In this document: piece after piece, positions 31,662 to 41,813 of the stretch | Position numbering within the stretch: the first letter of the stretch is position 1 | Layout: each line of letters starts with the position of its first letter | Assembly: GCA_011947345.1 (NCBI GenBank) | Contig: JAAVTG010000519.1 | Location: forward strand, 248,001 to 312,000 | DNA from: Phytophthora quininea | Lineage: Eukaryota > Oomycota > Peronosporomycetes > Peronosporales > Peronosporaceae | Reading direction: 5' to 3' | Length of the DNA: 64,000 nt | Notes under the pieces: model-generated | The model's input: the letters and a program-made list of their open reading frames with translations, nothing else | Databases searched by the model: none | What the model was told of the DNA's origin: nothing | Position numbers and translations under genes: made by a program

Positions 31662-32418
31662 ATGCAAAGCGAGGGCGACGACGCCATCGACCTGGAGTGC
31701 GGGCTAACAGCACCACCGCCGTCGGACCGCCGGCAGCTGGAGCGAGACCTGGTGCTGCTGTACGACTCGAAGGAGCTGCGGCGCCACGAGGCCTGGTTTC
31801 TGGTGGAGACGACGTGGCTGGACGCCTGGATGAGCTACGTGCTGGGAGACCCTGACGACGCCATGAGCCCTAAACGACCCGGTCCCTTAAATAACGACTC
31901 CCTATTTGACCACGAGGAATTCCGCATCAAGAGCGGACTGAAAGCCACCAAGGATTACAGAGGGGTCAATCCTCAAGTGTACGCACTGTACGTACAGCTG
32001 TACGGCGACGACGGGGTTAAACCCATTGTGCGCTGGACGCTGGACATTTACGCGGTCCCAGTCATGATCGACGACGTCCACGAGATGCTCCACGCCCCTA
32101 AATTAAGGGCCAGAGCGGCGGTCTCCGAGCTGAACGAGCAGTTGGAGATTCAGGAGAAGAAGGTCGGACGACCGAGGGAAGACAAAGAGAGCTGGGGATA
32201 CAGGTGTCTGTGTCGCTGTGAATTCCTGGTACCATGTCTGAATCGACTTTTGGTGGCGGACCTACGTACAAGAAAGAGGAAAAGAGCTGGTGGGAGTCCT
32301 CCTGCTGCTGTAGGAGGAGGAGTAAGAAGAAAAGAGCAGCAGGAAGAAGAGAGATGAGGAGGAAGAGACAGATAGCGGCGACTCTAGTGACGAGGAGACT
32401 CACGGGCTGCTGGGCTAG
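31662..32418 (+). CDS. DUSP-domain protein
   Basis: From the ATG at 31662 (MQSEGDDAIDLEC). Residues ~25-150 match the DUSP domain of ubiquitin-specific proteases: HEAWFLVETTWLDAWMSYV, PGPLNNDSLFD, LKATKDYRGVNPQVYALYV, LYGDDGVKPIVRWTLDIYA. No peptidase domain follows; the C-terminus is basic and then acidic. The frame as written stops at 32357. A dinucleotide change in the GA-rich tract near 32350 would extend it to a natural acidic end (DSSDEETHGLLG) at 32418. An intron after GYR near 32200 is also possible. Stand-alone DUSP proteins may bind ubiquitin-pathway partners; role unknown. Confidence 0.65.
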
Positions 32419-33130
32419 AGGAGCACTGTAAATGTCAGTCGACGCTTGTCATTGTGTGAAGACGGTTGTTCTTCAGGGCAGAACGTTAGAATCTGCAGAA
32501 CTGAAGAAATCGGTTATGTTGCAAGGCTACGATCCCAAAGAATGAAGGAGAGTCTGAAGGTACATGCTCTGCGTTGATGTGCTTGTCATGTGCCGTCTAG
32601 GTCACTCAGGATTTGGATCTTGCGGCGCCTACTGTTTCGCTCTGGATGGCTGCGCACTGCCAGTCGAAGACTCGCCACCTCCCCACTGCAGTGGCTGTTT
32701 GCGAGCAGGTCGCCACGGTAGCACCCACAGAATTCCTACGGAGATAAGGAAACCTTGTAAGTGGCCGTAATATGTTTGACGACTTTTCTATCCAGGAAGT
32801 TGTTTGGACCTGCAAACGGTTTGGGCCAGCCAGTTTTTTACGACGCTCGGAAGTGCCGCTGGACTGATGACTTCCAGATAAATACGTGGAGAACATGTCA
32901 TCATCGTCCAAAATGCGGTCGTCGAAGCACAGCTGCAGTTCTCCGTCGACTTCTTTTCGGTACGATGAAAGAGCAGTGAACTCCTTCTGCACGAGGACCT
33001 ACAGTAATAACCGATTGATGAATGGTACTGTAGAGTTGTTCTCAAGAGTAAACAACGCACCCTCAGCTCTTGAATCGGGACCGAAGAGGCAACTCGAAGT
33101 GAGAAATATGGTCTACAAGAAAAGTTAGAT
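32419..33130. other. Intergenic with possible minus-strand gene fragment
   Basis: On the minus strand 32,640-33,000 a frame reads QKEFTALSSYRKEVDGELQL, then with shifts PSVVKNWLAQTV, and finally GHLQGFLISVGILWVLPW followed by a charged tail, which looks like a last membrane helix. Stops and shifts intervene and no start is visible. Part of the same DNA could instead be the first exon of the gene below (ATG near 32,895). Neither is firm. Confidence 0.2.
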
Positions 33131-33139
33131 CATTTCGAG

Positions 33140-36100
33140 TACGGGGGAACAATAGGATCAACATACACAGTGCTCTCCAAGCCGTGACGAAATGGACGTG
33201 CATCCCGGACCCACACGTGGACGATATCGTCGAGGACTTTCAGCTTCCTAGTTGTTTTCTCGACGCAATGGCATTGGCCTTCGAAAAGGACCCGTTCGTA
33301 TGTAGCCGTCCCGAATTCCCGCTTTGGGTCGACGGGAGCATCATTCTTCTGAGCTCCGCAGCAATCGTAGCAGCTGACACGGCAGCAAGGATGGCCGTTG
33401 ATGCAGCTAACGGGTCTTGGGGGCGCTGCTCCATCGTGTCCCTCTGCACGATTTGTCTGTGAAGCGCCGCACCAAATCTGTTGGCGGCTTCCTCGATGCA
33501 GTTTATCGGGGCAGCAAATGATAGTCCACGATCTCTCCACAAGCGAGAGCTCAAGCGACGACTAACTTCCCCGTCGTCGCCGTTGTTACAAAAGCTGCCG
33601 GGGTGGCTAATAACGCGACATTGAACGCTCCTCAACGCGTAAAAGACCGTCGAGAGCAAGCTCAAATACTTCAATACGAGAGTTTCGTGCATTCTGAAAT
33701 TCAAAACCAGCAGCAGCAGTGCCGTGAGCGATACCTTTCGCGATGGCATCACATACGAAATCTGTATGCAGCTGTCAGTCAAACGATGGCGGCTCGAAAA
33801 CAGGCATCAATCACCAAGACCAAGCTACCGCGCGCTGGTGTAGTTACTGATCCGTCTGCCGTTCAGTCAGGTATTACGCCTGCCCCGCTTCACGCTTTGA
33901 CGGCCATGGCATGGTTGATTGACTTGGGCAGGGAATTCCGACAGGGTTTTGCGACGCACAACGTTACGATGGCTCAAGTAGATATTGCGATTAGTGCGGC
34001 ATTCCATTTGACTTTGCTGTCTTCACAGACGTCGGCAAGTACGTCCCGTATTTCCTCGTGTCTACGTAAAGTATTTCAGGCTTTTCAGCTGCAACCGGAA
34101 TCAACAACAATCGACTACCGGGAAGTGTTAAATGCTCTATCCGTTTTGGATAGATGGCGAGAAGGTGAAAAAAGATGGTAGCGCGTTGGTTCAATGAGTT
34201 TGCATTTCCTTTGGCGGAAAACTCGCCAGCCATCGGAGATATGAAAATGGCAATTCGAGGATCTGATCTACAGCGCATGTTGCTTACGGCTTGTGGTGAC
34301 GAAGCAGACGAGTCCAGGATGCAGCATTTTTTAAGGAACTACTTGCTATCATGGTCAAGGGAGGTCGGAGCTACATGTCAGAGGTGGCATTTTGGGAATA
34401 CGCAGGTGATTGCATTTGTTTCTTTGGTGACTTGGGGTGCGTTTTAATCTGTAGCTTACATGCGACCAGATGCCCACCCGAAGCTGCTCGAGACAATCAG
34501 GACGCAGTGCTGGAAGCGTCTCACTGACGACACTCGACTTGAATTTTACCGAGACGTGTATTTGCATGCCAAGGAGAAGTTCGCAAAAGAAGAAGCTAGA
34601 GCCCGCTTCGAACGAGCGATTGGCCTTCGGCGAACGCATGAACCCCGGCAAAGATTCGCGCGCTGGAAGACTTTTGTTGCCTACCGAAAACTCCTGCGAT
34701 GCGGTGACACACACTTTCAATCGATATCGGCGGCGAAATTGGTGAGAAGTTTTCGCAAAAACTGCAAGCGGCGACAAGAAATACGCCAAAGCATGAAGAT
34801 CGCTCAAAGACACAAGAATGTCGAACTTTTGCGCTTCGTTTTCAAACCGTGGACGCTGTTTTGGCGATCGATGCAACGCATGTACGGAGTCATGAAAAGG
34901 AATTGACGATGAATTAATGAACTAACCAAATGAACATGAACCTGTAGACACAACGCAGCATGGCGGCGAAGCAAGCGTCATGATATTGACACTTGTCGTA
35001 AACGTTATTGGAGTTCGTGGATGACATTTTATAAGGTAAGATAGGAGATTCGGGTGTTGCACAGATGAGAGAGATTTAACGTGTTTCTTTCAGGAAGCTA
35101 AAATTCGTAGCACTTATTGTGACAAGCGATCAATCGAGTTCATCATCAAGCGCCGTCGGAACAGTGCGTTCATCAGATGTTATTCGTTTTTGCGTTCACT
35201 TTTACTGACGATCGTTGTCCTGCAGTTTTACGATCTTGCTTGGACACCTGGCTTTTTCATAAACAACGACATGCTGAAGTAATCGCGGGTGATATTCGAA
35301 GCAGACAGTTTCAACAGGATCTGTCCCACCACCAGCAAATGGAGCTGGAACTTGAAGCTATGGAACTCGAAGACAAACTAAGTGCTGCAGTGGCAGCTAA
35401 AGCTCGTGCATCTGCTGAAATGGGAAGGAGGCGATCGTACATTGAGGCAACGGGTCGGGTGCATGCTACCCGCAAGCTGCAGAAACAAAAAGACGAGCGT
35501 TTGCAGTACAAAATCTCACGTGAGCGTGCAGCAGAACTAGAAGCGAAGCAGACATGGACAGCTATTGCAGAACAGGTGGTGGTGGAGGTGCGAACTGCAA
35601 CGATCGCGTGGCTCGCAACCAAAGATGCCACAGATCCTATTCATGAAGAATCGACGAGAATATTTGAACTGGATGCGAAAAGGATTCGGGACGAGCTCGA
35701 AAGAGACTCGGACAACGTATCTGCAAAGATTTTCCCGACTGGCTGTCGATGGCAGGTTTACTTAGAAGCTCCACACGGCATAGTGACCCGAAAGCTGACC
35801 AAGGCATTTTATTTTAACACTGTCACGTACGAGAAACACTGGTGCGATGAAGTTGTCATGGAAGATTGCGAAGGTATTGCAAAAGAAATCATAATCCAGA
35901 GACGGGTCGATGAAGCTTTGGTTCGTCTGAATGCAAAGGAAGCCGAGTTTGCTCTGCAGCGATGCCAAAATGTCGCCGCTGTTCGAATTCAAATGATGTT
36001 TCGCTGTCGCCAAGCCCGTGCTGTATGCCGCCGCATCATTCGAAACACCTTCATCAAACGTATCGATCCAGGTTCCGGGCAAGTGATTTACTTTAATTTG

Positions 36101-36598
36101 AATCGACCCAGTGAAAGTCGTCGGCGTCCGCCAAAGCTCATCGGCAATGATGAACCTCTGCTTCCAGTCGAGTCATCAACGTGGGTGTATCGTCAAGACC
36201 ATCACGGCGAAGGATACTACGAGCGCATGGACACTGGAGAATTGTCAAGTGGTCCGCCAGACCACTACATTCTATGTACTCGCTGCTCAGTAAACGTAGT
36301 GACCAGGCGAAAGACTGTATCGGGCGCTCGCTACTGCATCGGCTGCTACGCGAACTTTCGCTACGCCGCTAGGAAAGAACGTAGTGGTGATGGTGGCGAG
36401 GAGGAGGATGGATGGACCAAGATGCCTGTCCAAGCAGCGAATTGCATGGTGTGTCGAAACGCTCTCGCCGATTTCGTTTGCACCGACTGCAAGCACGATG
36501 CTACCTGTTCTCGCTGCTTCCATGCGATACATGACAGACTGGCAAAAAGCAGAGGACATGCACCACCGGTGGATTTAGTAAACCGAACGACCAGTTAG
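33140..36598 (+). CDS. Large SFI1-like/IQ-motif protein with C-terminal Cys-rich zinc-binding region
   Basis: 5' end uncertain. An open frame from about 33,140 (LQAVTKWTCIPDPHVDDIV) joins 33,600-34,170 after one-base run changes at 33419-33423, 33516-33518 and 33600-33603. Further changes lie at 34168-34173 and 34333-34334. Introns follow near 34,406-34,452, 34,877-34,948, 35,036-35,092 and 35,162-35,225. Spaced W/F helices (FKPWTLFWRSM, RYWSSWMTFYK, DTWLFHKQRHAEV) resemble SFI1 centrin-binding repeats. A coiled coil (MELELEAMELEDKL), an IQ motif (VAAVRIQMMFRCRQARA) and a B-box-like Cys region (CMVCRNALADFVCTDCKHDATCSRC) follow. A centrin/calmodulin-binding centrosomal or axonemal role is inferred. 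Confidence 0.6.
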
Positions 36599-36933
36599 TC
36601 ATTCGAAGACAAAACTTTCATTTGGCAAGTGGACGTGGCTACTGTCACTGGAACCCAACGCGTGTTGCTGTAGTAGATGCTCATTCTGTGTCACCTTCTT
36701 CAACAGCTTCGCCACCAACTTCTCGAATTTGCTGTACTTGGCCTTCTGGTCACCTATGGAAGTGGTGGCTGTAGAAACTTTACCAGGATTGTGAATGCGG
36801 AAGCTGGTCTCGTCCCAATTCGGAGTATTCGTCTCGTGCGTTGTGGATCGTCGCCAGGTGCTGGATGGATGTTGCTTCCAAGGAGTACCGCTACCGTGAA
36901 AACGAGGAATATAAACTTAATGTGGATGTCCAT
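36599..36933 (-). CDS. Small secreted RxLR-like candidate, one frame break
   Basis: ATG at 36933 opens MDIHIKFIFLVFTVAVLLG, a clear signal peptide. About 15 residues later comes RRILR, containing RILR (an R-x-L-R match). The original frame soon becomes basic and stops. A shift of one G in the GGG run near 36848 places DETSF directly after the motif and opens a hydrophilic helical tail (KYSKFEKLVAKLLKKV) ending at 36599. The total is about 110 residues. An Inr-like element lies 31 nt upstream. Signal peptide, RxLR near residue 38 and an acidic follow-on are the layout of oomycete host-translocated effectors. No WY motif is seen. It is tail-to-tail with the gene ending at 36598. Confidence 0.5.
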
Positions 36934-36964
36934 GGTGCTGGTGGCGATTTCAGATTGCTGGGGT

Positions 36965-36980
36965 CAATTGCGAAGTGAGT
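36965..36980 (-). promoter_or_regulatory. Oomycete initiator-like element of the RxLR-like gene
   Basis: The minus strand reads ACTCACTTCGCAATTG, close to the oomycete Inr consensus, 31 nt upstream of the ATG at 36933. The spacing matches that in the peptide cluster. Confidence 0.5.
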
Positions 36981-37403
36981 TCCGCAACAGCAGCAGCATG
37001 TCCAATCTCTTGATGGATCCATAGCATTCGATCGTGGACTTTGTTCCATAAACTTTTCACTTTGCATGTGGTGAGGTCTCCTGGCATTGTTTTAATCGGT
37101 TATTCGTACGCAGCACGCCTGCTCACCCCATCGATCTCGTGTGTGCTTGGTGTGTAGTGCGGCAACGGGTGAGCATTGAATACGAAAGACATTCGTCAGG
37201 GTATCTCAGGACAAGTCATCCTGTGCGATCTTTAGTTCGTCTTATGAACACTCACCACCTCTAGGCTCCACCAAGTTCACACCACCAGCGCGAAAATGAA
37301 TCGGCAGCTACGATTATCATGGATTTTGATCGCGCTTGCACAGAGGAAGAGCTGTCATGAAAAATGGACACCATCAAGTATTACTGTCACTGCGGCATCG
37401 CTT
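36981..37403. other. Intergenic between divergent RxLR-like gene and SKN1-like copy 2
   Basis: Contains promoter-type DNA for both divergent genes. No ORF with family features, repeat or RNA gene is seen. Confidence 0.4.
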
Positions 37404-37421
37404 GACTTCATTTGTCAATTT
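37404..37421 (+). promoter_or_regulatory. Oomycete initiator-like element of SKN1-like copy 2
   Basis: GACTTCATTTGTCAATTT matches the oomycete Inr consensus well and lies 25 nt before the ATG at 37447. Confidence 0.5.
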
Positions 37422-37446
37422 GCCGCTTGAATCCGCGCCGACCAAG

Positions 37447-39625
37447 ATGGGAAAGCTGCTGCATACCGTTCGTATAAATGCTGCGATGCTGTTATTACTG
37501 TCATCGGTGGTGCTGGGGTCGAATTCGTCCTACTCGACCAAGTCGGGCATCCTGCCGTGGGTCGATCCCTCCACACCCGATAGCGCGCAGACGTACACCA
37601 CATCTCGAGGAGATACTTGGACGCTCACTATGAGCGACGAGTTCAACACAGAAGGACGCAGCTTCGAAGCTGGCGACGACCATCTCTGGACGGCACTGGA
37701 GAAGGCGGACGGCGTCAACTCGGCTCTCGAAGTGTACTCGGTCAACATGACCGGCACCGAGTGCGACGACGACGACAACTGCTACTTCTTCATCAACACG
37801 ACGGACGAGACGATCTCGGAGACGGTCTGGAACAACTACATCTCGCCGCCAGGATACGAGCAAGTGTACTTTTACTACCGGTCGGGGATGGTGCAGTCGT
37901 GGAACAAGTTTTGCTTCCAGGGCGGCATGATCGAGGTTCGCGCTCAGCTGCCTGGAGCCGTCACCAACGCGTCTGGCAACCCCGACGTGGAGACTGGGTC
38001 GACAACCGTGCGCGCCGCCAACATCGACTACTACCCGACGTGGCCCGGCATCTGGCTCATGGGGAACCTGGGTCGGGCCATCTTCAGCGCGTCCACGAGT
38101 CGAATGTGGCCGTTCACGTACAACGAGTGCAACGAGACCATCTTCTCGTCGCAGAACCAGCGCATCAGCGCCTGCAACGACACGCCGGGACACGGTTTGA
38201 ACGCCAACCAGGGCCGCGGGGCCCCGAGATCGACATCCTCGAAGGCGGCGGCACCGCTATCTCGACGTCGCTGCAGGTGGGTCCGGGCATGCCCGACGAC
38301 TTCCGTCGCATCGCCGACAACGCGTCCGAGTACTGCTACTACAGCTACGACTGCACCACGGAAGGAGCCAACCAGCCGGACGTCCCCACGGCGTACTATC
38401 ACAACCTGCGAGGCCACAAGTCCTGGTACCAGGGTCTTCGGTACGGCGCCAACAACCTGTGCGACGTCGAAGACGACGACATCCAGACGTTCGCGACCAT
38501 CAACGCGTCGGTAACGAAGGGTATCACGGACAACGCCTGCACGATGGACTTGTGTCCTGGTTCGTACGACGCCAACGCAGACCTCGGCTACATGAACACG
38601 GGCGTGCACTGGGGATCAACGCCAACGGGACGTGCTTCCCAAGATGAACCAGTACGACGGCGCCTTCTTGTGCAGCGCCGGCAACACCGACTCCGACTGC
38701 ACCGCGTCCAGCGGCTCGACCAGCGCCGACTCGGAGTTCGCGTACCAAATGGACGCCATCTCTGCGAACTGGGAGGTCCACATGGCCGCCTACCTGGACT
38801 GGGTCACGTACTCGGTCGAGTGGGTCATGGGCGACGAAGGCTACATCCGCTGGGAGGTCGAGGGCCAGCCGATGTTCGAGGTCACGGCCGACGTGCTCAC
38901 GAACCCGCCGCAGGACACGGCGCAGATGAACCCGAAGAAGATCATGATCGAGGAGCCCATGTACATCATCTTCAACGTGGCGCTGTCGAGCTCGTGGGGG
39001 TCGTCCCCGCCGAACGCCGGGTCGGGCGACTGCTACGGAGACGGCTCCAGCTCCATGGACAACGCCATCTGCGACTCGTTCCCCATGTACCTCAAGATCG
39101 ACTACGTCCGCGTGTACCAGGACACGTCCGACGACACCGACATGGCCATCGGGTGCGACCGGACACGCACCCGACCAAGCAGTGGATCAAGGACAACAGC
39201 GACGACTACGTGGACGACGACAACCCGGACACGGCCGTGTCTGGCATGGCGTTCTGCGACTCGAACGCGGACTGCACCATTTCCACCACGGGCACCGTCA
39301 CGGGCACGTGCACGGATGGTCGGTGCGAATGCGCGTCGACGTCGTGGACCGGCCCGCGGTGCACTGAAGCAGCCTCGGACTCTGACGATGACGACTCGGA
39401 TCTGTATGGTCCCCCGATGTACGCCTCGATAATCACAGCGGCAGTGACGGTGGTGGCCACCTCGGGCACATTCGCCTTCTCGGTCGCGGCGACCAAGCGC
39501 CAGAACGCGAAATTGCTTCGCCGTCGTGCAGGCAATCGGGAGACGATCAAGAACGGGGATGGATATCGTCCGCCCCGATGAGCGAGCTCATAGTCAAGGA
39601 CAGCTACAGCACCAACTTTGTGTGA
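37447..39625 (+). CDS. SKN1/KRE6-like beta-glucan synthesis protein, copy 2 (GH16-type)
   Basis: Inverted partner of copy 1. Signal peptide MGKLLHTVRINAAMLLLL is different from copy 1. The glucanase-like core, with the EIDILEGG catalytic block, and the EGF-like segment are almost base-identical to copy 1. The TM/tail (ITAAVTVVATSGTFAF, then a basic stretch) is diverged but ends in the same STNFV. Five one-base losses break the frame: 38222-38225, 38611-38614,38638-38640, 39159-39160 and 39573-39576. The first and third are also present in copy 1. A type I membrane, cell-surface glucan-modifying protein is inferred. Confidence 0.83.
37515..39368 (+). repeat. Inverted repeat arm 2 (core of SKN1-like copy 2)
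   Basis: Partner of 29032-30886; about 6.6 kb separate the arms. Coding sequence on both sides of the arms (signal peptide, TM/tail) is clearly diverged between the copies. Confidence 0.85.
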
Positions 39626-40552
39626 GGTGGAAGTTGTTGGTCAAGAATGAAAGTATCTTTTGCGTTTCTTACTGGTGCCTCGATGCGAGCAACGTGTTGA
39701 AGTGCGTTGCGTTTCAGGCGCTGCTGGCAAAGTTAAACCAAGGCAACGACATGTACAGCCAGCGGTGCCGCCTGCCTCCTCCTCCTTATTAGATCTACTG
39801 GTTGAAGCAAGTTATTTGCGTTTCACGTGACAACGGACTGACCGGGATGTTCTTGGCTGGCGGCAATTGAAAGGCAACGGCCGACTGGAGCTGCCCGGAC
39901 GGCTTCGCGGTGGCAACACGGCACGCGTCCGAGCGAGCGACTGTCTTGCCCTCGTCGAGTCGACGGTGCGCCATGCAGGATAGGCGGCACGAAAAACCGA
40001 CTCGCCAGCAGACTGCCGGATTCTCGCGCTGCAACAACTCCGGTTGCCCCGCAGCAAATTCAGCAGCGAGCGGGCTTCCCTCTCGTAGACCAAGAAGACG
40101 GGAAAACGCGGGCTCGAGTCCAAGGCGTGGATGGAGAACGGCGACGAGCAAGTTGCCTTGCCCGGTGTTGAAGGATGGGGAAACCTTGTCTCGTTTTCCA
40201 CATGTGACGAAGCAGCCCCGCCAACGCAGTGTTGTCACGCGCGCATTCACTTGCGGGAAACCCTGGCCGGCCGAGGATAGCTTAATAGCACTCGAGACTA
40301 CTCGCACGCCGCTCGGCGCGCGCCAAAGAGGTCACTACAAGCACAGGTTGCCTTCAGCCTCACTAGTCAGAGCAATTCCGCGGGTTGTCGTCGCTGTCTC
40401 TATGCTAATTTCGCCTCGTCTGATCTTGTCGCCCATCGTGGCGCTGAATTCTGAGTCGCCGTTTCAAAACGGGTGGGCCAGGTAAACCCCAGCAGCAGCA
40501 GCAGCAGTCTCGCCATTCTCCATCGTGCCAGCTCGAGAACAAGCGGATTGCC
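39626..40552. other. Intergenic, nothing supported
   Basis: ORFs occur on both strands (for example 39,795-40,307 minus and 39,910-40,485 plus) but are mutual shadows, Arg/Ser-rich and without any family motif. No RNA gene or repeat is recognised. Confidence 0.4.
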
Positions 40553-41648
40553 ATGACCTTCAACGACCGCCGCTGTCTCCTGCGTCTGCCGCGTCGCATG
40601 GCCGGCGCCGCCGCGCTGTGTGCTGCCGCGGCAGCCTGCAGCGGGCTCTCGGACCCGGCGCGGCAGGACGCTGCGCTGCGCCGCCCTCTTGGCGCCGACG
40701 CCGGCAGCGCGCTGATCATGCCCCACGCCGTGCAGTCGGCGCTCAAGCAGCAGCGCGCTACAGACACGTGGCGCCTCACACGCAGCCGCCTGCAGCAGGA
40801 GTACGAGATGGAGAACGTCATCGGCGAAGGAGGCTTCGGCCTGGTGCACGTCGGCCGCCACAAGGCCTCGAACGCGCGCGTCGCCATTAAGCGCGTGTCC
40901 AAGCAGCTGACCACGAAAGAGTACGAAGGAGTGATGGTCCTGCAGTTGAAGTGCGTCAATTCTAATTTTGCTGTTCAACAGAAACTTTATGCAAGAAGTG
41001 GACATCCTGAAGCAAGTGGGCGGCACGCACAACCTGCTGCAGCTGCGAGACGCCTTCGAGACCAACGACGCGTACGTCCTGGTCACCGAGCTGGTGCAGG
41101 GCGGAGAGCTCTACGACGACCTGGTGGAGCACGGCGTGTTCGACGAGCCGCGCGCCAAGGAGCTGGTGCGCGAGCTGGCCGTGGCGCTGCAGTACCTGCA
41201 CTCGAACCAGGTGGTCCACGCAGATGTCAAGCCCGAGAACATCCTGCTGGACAAGGACGCCAGCATGCGACTCATCGACTTTGGCCAGTCGTTCCGGCTG
41301 CACGACCAGAGCCGCCGCAACGTGAACCGCACGTCGGCCTGCACCACCGCCTATGCCTCGCCAGAGTTCATCAAGCACAGGGAATCGGGCTGCGCCATGG
41401 ACGTCTGGGCGCTCGGCGTGGTGCTGTACATTGTGCTGTGCGGCATCCACCCGTTCGACCCCACCGACGACGCATCGGACGAGGAGCTGCAGCTGCGGAT
41501 CCTGTCGGGCAAGTTCGACACGGACTGCCCGGGCTGGGTCTGCATGTCGGACAGCGCTCGAGATTTGATCTGCAAGATGCTGACGGTGGACCCGGAGCAG
41601 CGCCTCAGTGCGACCAAAGTGCTCGAGCACGAGTTCGTCAGCGCGTAA
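40553..41648 (+). CDS. CAMK-type serine/threonine protein kinase with HAD in the catalytic loop
   Basis: Exons 40553-40920 and 40982-41648. The 61-nt intron (GTACGA to CAACAG, with CTAAT) joins TTKE to NFMQEVDIL. The product has 344 residues. N-terminal ~80 residues are Ala-rich, with a hydrophobic stretch AGAAALCAAAAA. The kinase domain has GEGGFGLVHVG, VAIKRV, ALQYLHSNQVVHADVKPENILL, RLIDFGQS, YASPEF, DVWALGVVLYIVLCGIHPF and a CAMK-like end. HRD is replaced by HAD, while the catalytic Asp, Lys and Asn and the DFG remain. No calmodulin-binding tail or EF hands follow. Activity is likely but activation-loop control may differ from classical RD kinases. Confidence 0.88.
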
Positions 41649-41813
41649 GCTGCTGGTGCATTTTTGTGGATGGCCGTTTGTGGGCAGGCAAGCCATTTTG
41701 TGATAGGAACCGTAGAGACCCAAGCTATTAGACGACAGGACCTTAGAAGAGCTCACAAGTTCGCCAACTGTGTACATCAATTCTATCTATCTATTGACAT
41801 TGAGCTGTTGGCT

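Noticed and set aside
33130..33782. Minus-strand ORFs with Ala-rich helical sequence
   Set aside because: The plus strand, with three homopolymer corrections, gives one continuous frame into the well-supported downstream exons.
36677..37024. 115-residue plus-strand ORF
   Set aside because: Antisense to the RxLR-like candidate, which has signal peptide and Inr support.
39795..40485. Overlapping ORFs on both strands before the kinase
   Set aside because: Mutually antisense, Arg/Ser-rich, no start context or family match.
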